NCBI GenBank assembly: GCA_019120675.1 | Contig: DWUQ01000166.1 | Coordinates: 1 to 5,740 of the forward strand | DNA: 5,740 nucleotides | From: Candidatus Paenalcaligenes intestinipullorum | GTDB lineage: Bacteria; Pseudomonadota; Gammaproteobacteria; Burkholderiales; Burkholderiaceae_B | Reading direction: 5' to 3' | Part shown: positions 3,892-5,740 of the stretch, in pieces | Numbering within the stretch: the stretch's first letter is position 1 | Layout of the letters: each line of letters begins with the position of its first letter | The notes under the pieces: generated by a model | What the model saw: only the letters and a program-made list of their open reading frames with translations | What the model was told of the DNA's origin: nothing | The model's database searches: none | Made by a program: the position numbers and the translations under genes

Positions 3892-5525
3892 AAGCCGATG
3901 TGATCATTATTGGTGCAGGGTTGGCGGGTTTAACAGTGGCCTTGTCCTTGCCTGCGGATTGCCAGGTGCTGTTGTTGGATGCAGCGCCCCAACCTATTGG
4001 AGCCAGCGCACAGGCTTTGGGGGGGATGGCGGCGGTGTTGGATCCTGCCGATAGCCTAGACGCCCATACACACGATACTTATGTAGCGGGTGCGCAGCAT
4101 GGGCCGCTTACTGCTATTCAAAATATCGTGCGGCAAGCGCCTCAGGCGGTGCAGTGGTTGGCCGATTTGGGGGTACCTTTTGATCGGCACGCCAATCAAG
4201 ATTGGCATTTAACCCGTGAAGGCGGTCACAGCCAGCGTCGGATTGTGCATGTGGCCGATACGACCGGTGCGGCCATTATGCAGGCGTTGGTGTCCCAGTT
4301 AAGTCCGCGAGGGAATATTCATCCGCGCTTCGGAGCGCAAGTGGTGGCCGTCGATGTTGATGCTAGGGAATCAACGGACTTCGGTAACCCGCCAGGCGCA
4401 AGTTTACGCGTTGAGTTTTACGATGCGCACACTCAATCCCTCCATCACGCTCAAGCGCCTCAACTGGTGCTCGCCACTGGCGGTTATAGCGGCTTGTATG
4501 CTCGATGTACGAATGCCGCCCCCGCTTGGGGGCTAGGCTTGGCCTTGGCCGAACGACTGGGCGCAGCGCTGCAAGATTTAGAATTTGTGCAATTTCATCC
4601 TACGTGTTGGCAGGGCGACGGCGTGCCGTGGCTCTTGACCGAGGCCTTACGTGGCGAAGGTGCGCTGTTGCTGGATCGTGATTTCCAGCGCTTTTTACCG
4701 CATTACGATGCACGAGCGGAACTGGCACCCCGTGATGTGGTGGCCCGCGCCATCACCACCCAAATGCGGCACGATGGTGCTCAGCAGGTGTGGCTGGATG
4801 CTCGACATTTGGGCAAGGAGACACTTTCTCAACATTTCCCTCGCGCTATGCACGAAGCAGCACAGCGCGGTCTCTGTTTAGCCCAAGACCTAATTCCCGT
4901 TGCCCCTGCCGCGCATTACAGCTGCGGGGGTGTACGCACAGATTTATCGGCTCGCACCACTGTACCCGGTGTGTACGCGGTCGGTGAGGTTGCGTGTACG
5001 GGCTTACATGGTGCCAATCGTTTGGCAAGTAATTCGTTATTGGAATGTGTGGTGATGGGTCGTGCTGCGGCGCAGGCCATCACGCAGTCCAGCACTCAAA
5101 CTGCCGCTTCGAGTCTTTGGGTTCATGACAGCATTCAAAATGGAGCGACCAATCACGTAGAGAAAGTCCATCGTTACCCGCACGAGCTTGAGCAGAGAAA
5201 CAGAAAGTCCAATCCTATTCAGCTCAGAAAGCTAAATGGTTACAGCCCATTATCCCTACCCAAACAAAGTGACTATCCGCCTAATTTAGCGGGCTTACAG
5301 CAGCTCATGCAGCACTATGTCGGTTTATGTCGTGATCAGACAGGCTTAGAGTATGCGTTGCAGCACATCAATGATTGGCACGCTCAAATTAAGGCGTCGA
5401 TACCGTCACTGGCGATGCGTAACTGGGCCTTGCAGCTGGAGGCAGCGCGTTTAGTGACTCAGGCGGCCTTAGCTCGACGCACTAGCCTAGGGGCGCATTA
5501 TCGTGAGGACGCTTTGCCCGTCTAG
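3888..5525 (+). CDS. nadB: L-aspartate oxidase
   Basis: NadB oxidises L-aspartate to iminoaspartate with FAD. NadA then condenses the product to quinolinate for NAD synthesis. The 545 residues match the family length (about 530-540). The N-terminal FAD-binding fold has GAGLAGLT (9-16), an acidic residue at the end of strand two (D31), and SAQALGGMAAV (40-50). Signature residues can be placed by comparison with the E. coli enzyme: the Glu of REGGHSQRR (E111), which marks aspartate oxidase within the succinate dehydrogenase/fumarate reductase flavoprotein group; H237 in FHPT; T251 in LLTEALRGEG; R282 in PRDVVARA; H343 in AAHYSCGGV; and R378 in NRLASNSLLE. The C-terminal helical domain begins near 465 and ends with LARRTSLGAHYRED. 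Residues about 401-462 are polar and do not resemble conserved NadB sequence, so they are probably a linker. nadA and nadC are not adjacent in this window. Confidence 0.96.
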   Translation: MKADVIIIGAGLAGLTVALSLPADCQVLLLDAAPQPIGASAQALGGMAAVLDPADSLDAHTHDTYVAGAQHGPLTAIQNIVRQAPQAVQWLADLGVPFDRHANQDWHLTREGGHSQRRIVHVADTTGAAIMQALVSQLSPRGNIHPRFGAQVVAVDVDARESTDFGNPPGASLRVEFYDAHTQSLHHAQAPQLVLATGGYSGLYARCTNAAPAWGLGLALAERLGAALQDLEFVQFHPTCWQGDGVPWLLTEALRGEGALLLDRDFQRFLPHYDARAELAPRDVVARAITTQMRHDGAQQVWLDARHLGKETLSQHFPRAMHEAAQRGLCLAQDLIPVAPAAHYSCGGVRTDLSARTTVPGVYAVGEVACTGLHGANRLASNSLLECVVMGRAAAQAITQSSTQTAASSLWVHDSIQNGATNHVEKVHRYPHELEQRNRKSNPIQLRKLNGYSPLSLPKQSDYPPNLAGLQQLMQHYVGLCRDQTGLEYALQHINDWHAQIKASIPSLAMRNWALQLEAARLVTQAALARRTSLGAHYREDALPV

Positions 5526-5580
5526 CGTTTACGTTTGACGATTATGAGAAATTGAGGAGTCTCTACCCATTTCTTATTTA

Positions 5581-5598
5581 TTAAATATTAATATTTAA
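5581..5598. repeat. Perfect 18-bp AT-only palindrome
   Basis: TTAAATATTAATATTTAA is its own reverse complement and contains only A and T. It lies in the very AT-rich gap between nadB (ends 5525) and the right-hand inverted repeat. It could be a binding site for an AT-preferring protein or a chance product of base composition. The gap 5526-5633 has no other clear gene or nadB terminator. Confidence 0.5.
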
Positions 5599-5633
5599 AA
5601 CCACAAACAAAATTATTAAAACCGAAAACAATA

Positions 5634-5673
5634 AGGCCTTAATATAACCGTCAGTGCAGCTCTATTAAGGCCT
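5634..5673 (-). terminator. Terminator-like inverted repeat for a convergent minus-strand gene
   Basis: AGGCCTTAATA (5634-5644) and TATTAAGGCCT (5663-5673) are perfect 11-bp inverted repeats around an 18-base loop. Read on the minus strand, the stem is followed by a T-rich run (TTATTGTTTTCGGTTTTAAT), as expected for an intrinsic terminator. On the plus strand it is followed by AGTCTGG, with no T tract. It lies 17 bases past the stop codon of the proposed minus-strand gene at the window edge. Confidence 0.6.
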
Positions 5674-5690
5674 AGTCTGGGATCTGTTAA

Positions 5691-5740
5691 TTACCAATCC
5701 GTGTTGGCGGGTTCCCAAAGAATATCCGTGTCTTGCTCTA
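5691..5740 (-). CDS. C-terminal end of an unidentified minus-strand gene
   Basis: On the minus strand, the frame stopping with TAA at 5691-5693 gives the C-terminal residues EQDTDILWEPANTDW. The piece is too short to identify. All three minus-strand frames are open at the window edge, so the frame choice rests on the protein-like composition and on the terminator-like repeat just downstream. The gene would be convergent with nadB. Confidence 0.4.
   Translation of the reverse strand, partial: EQDTDILWEPANTDW

Overview
This is a stretch of proteobacterial chromosome of balanced base composition, with AT-rich intergenic parts. The long form of 2-isopropylmalate synthase and a ribosome-type leucine attenuator fit a beta- or gammaproteobacterium. 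I lean towards a Burkholderiales (Alcaligenaceae-like) genome, but nothing here settles the lineage.

Layout. Bases 2-541 (+) hold the end of an unrecognised two-helix membrane protein whose start lies outside the window. Bases 542-835 form a dense control region for leuA. It contains a 22-codon leucine-rich leader peptide (641-709), alternative RNA hairpins that make an attenuator with a six-T tract (686-751), and a second chain of three overlapping hairpins (755-828), the last of which pairs with the leuA ribosome binding site. leuA follows at 836-2527 (+). A strong bidirectional terminator (2616-2640) separates it from the convergent csaA-like tRNA-binding protein gene (2663-3001, -). Next comes a RelB/RelE-type toxin-antitoxin pair on the minus strand (3104-3596), with a clear promoter and a candidate operator at 3622-3661. 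nadB (L-aspartate oxidase, 3888-5525, +) follows, with an extended -10 promoter and a possible small upstream ORF that overlaps its start codon as ATGA. The right end is AT-rich, with an 18-bp palindrome, a terminator-like inverted repeat and probably the last codons of a convergent minus-strand gene.

How the parts work together. leuA and nadB are separate biosynthetic units: leuA makes the first committed intermediate of leucine, and nadB makes iminoaspartate for NAD. The toxin-antitoxin module between csaA and nadB is self-contained and AT-rich and looks like an accessory insertion, although no insertion boundary could be shown. The most notable content is the leuA leader. It combines a readable leucine attenuator with a further set of mutually exclusive structures that could control leuA translation after read-through.
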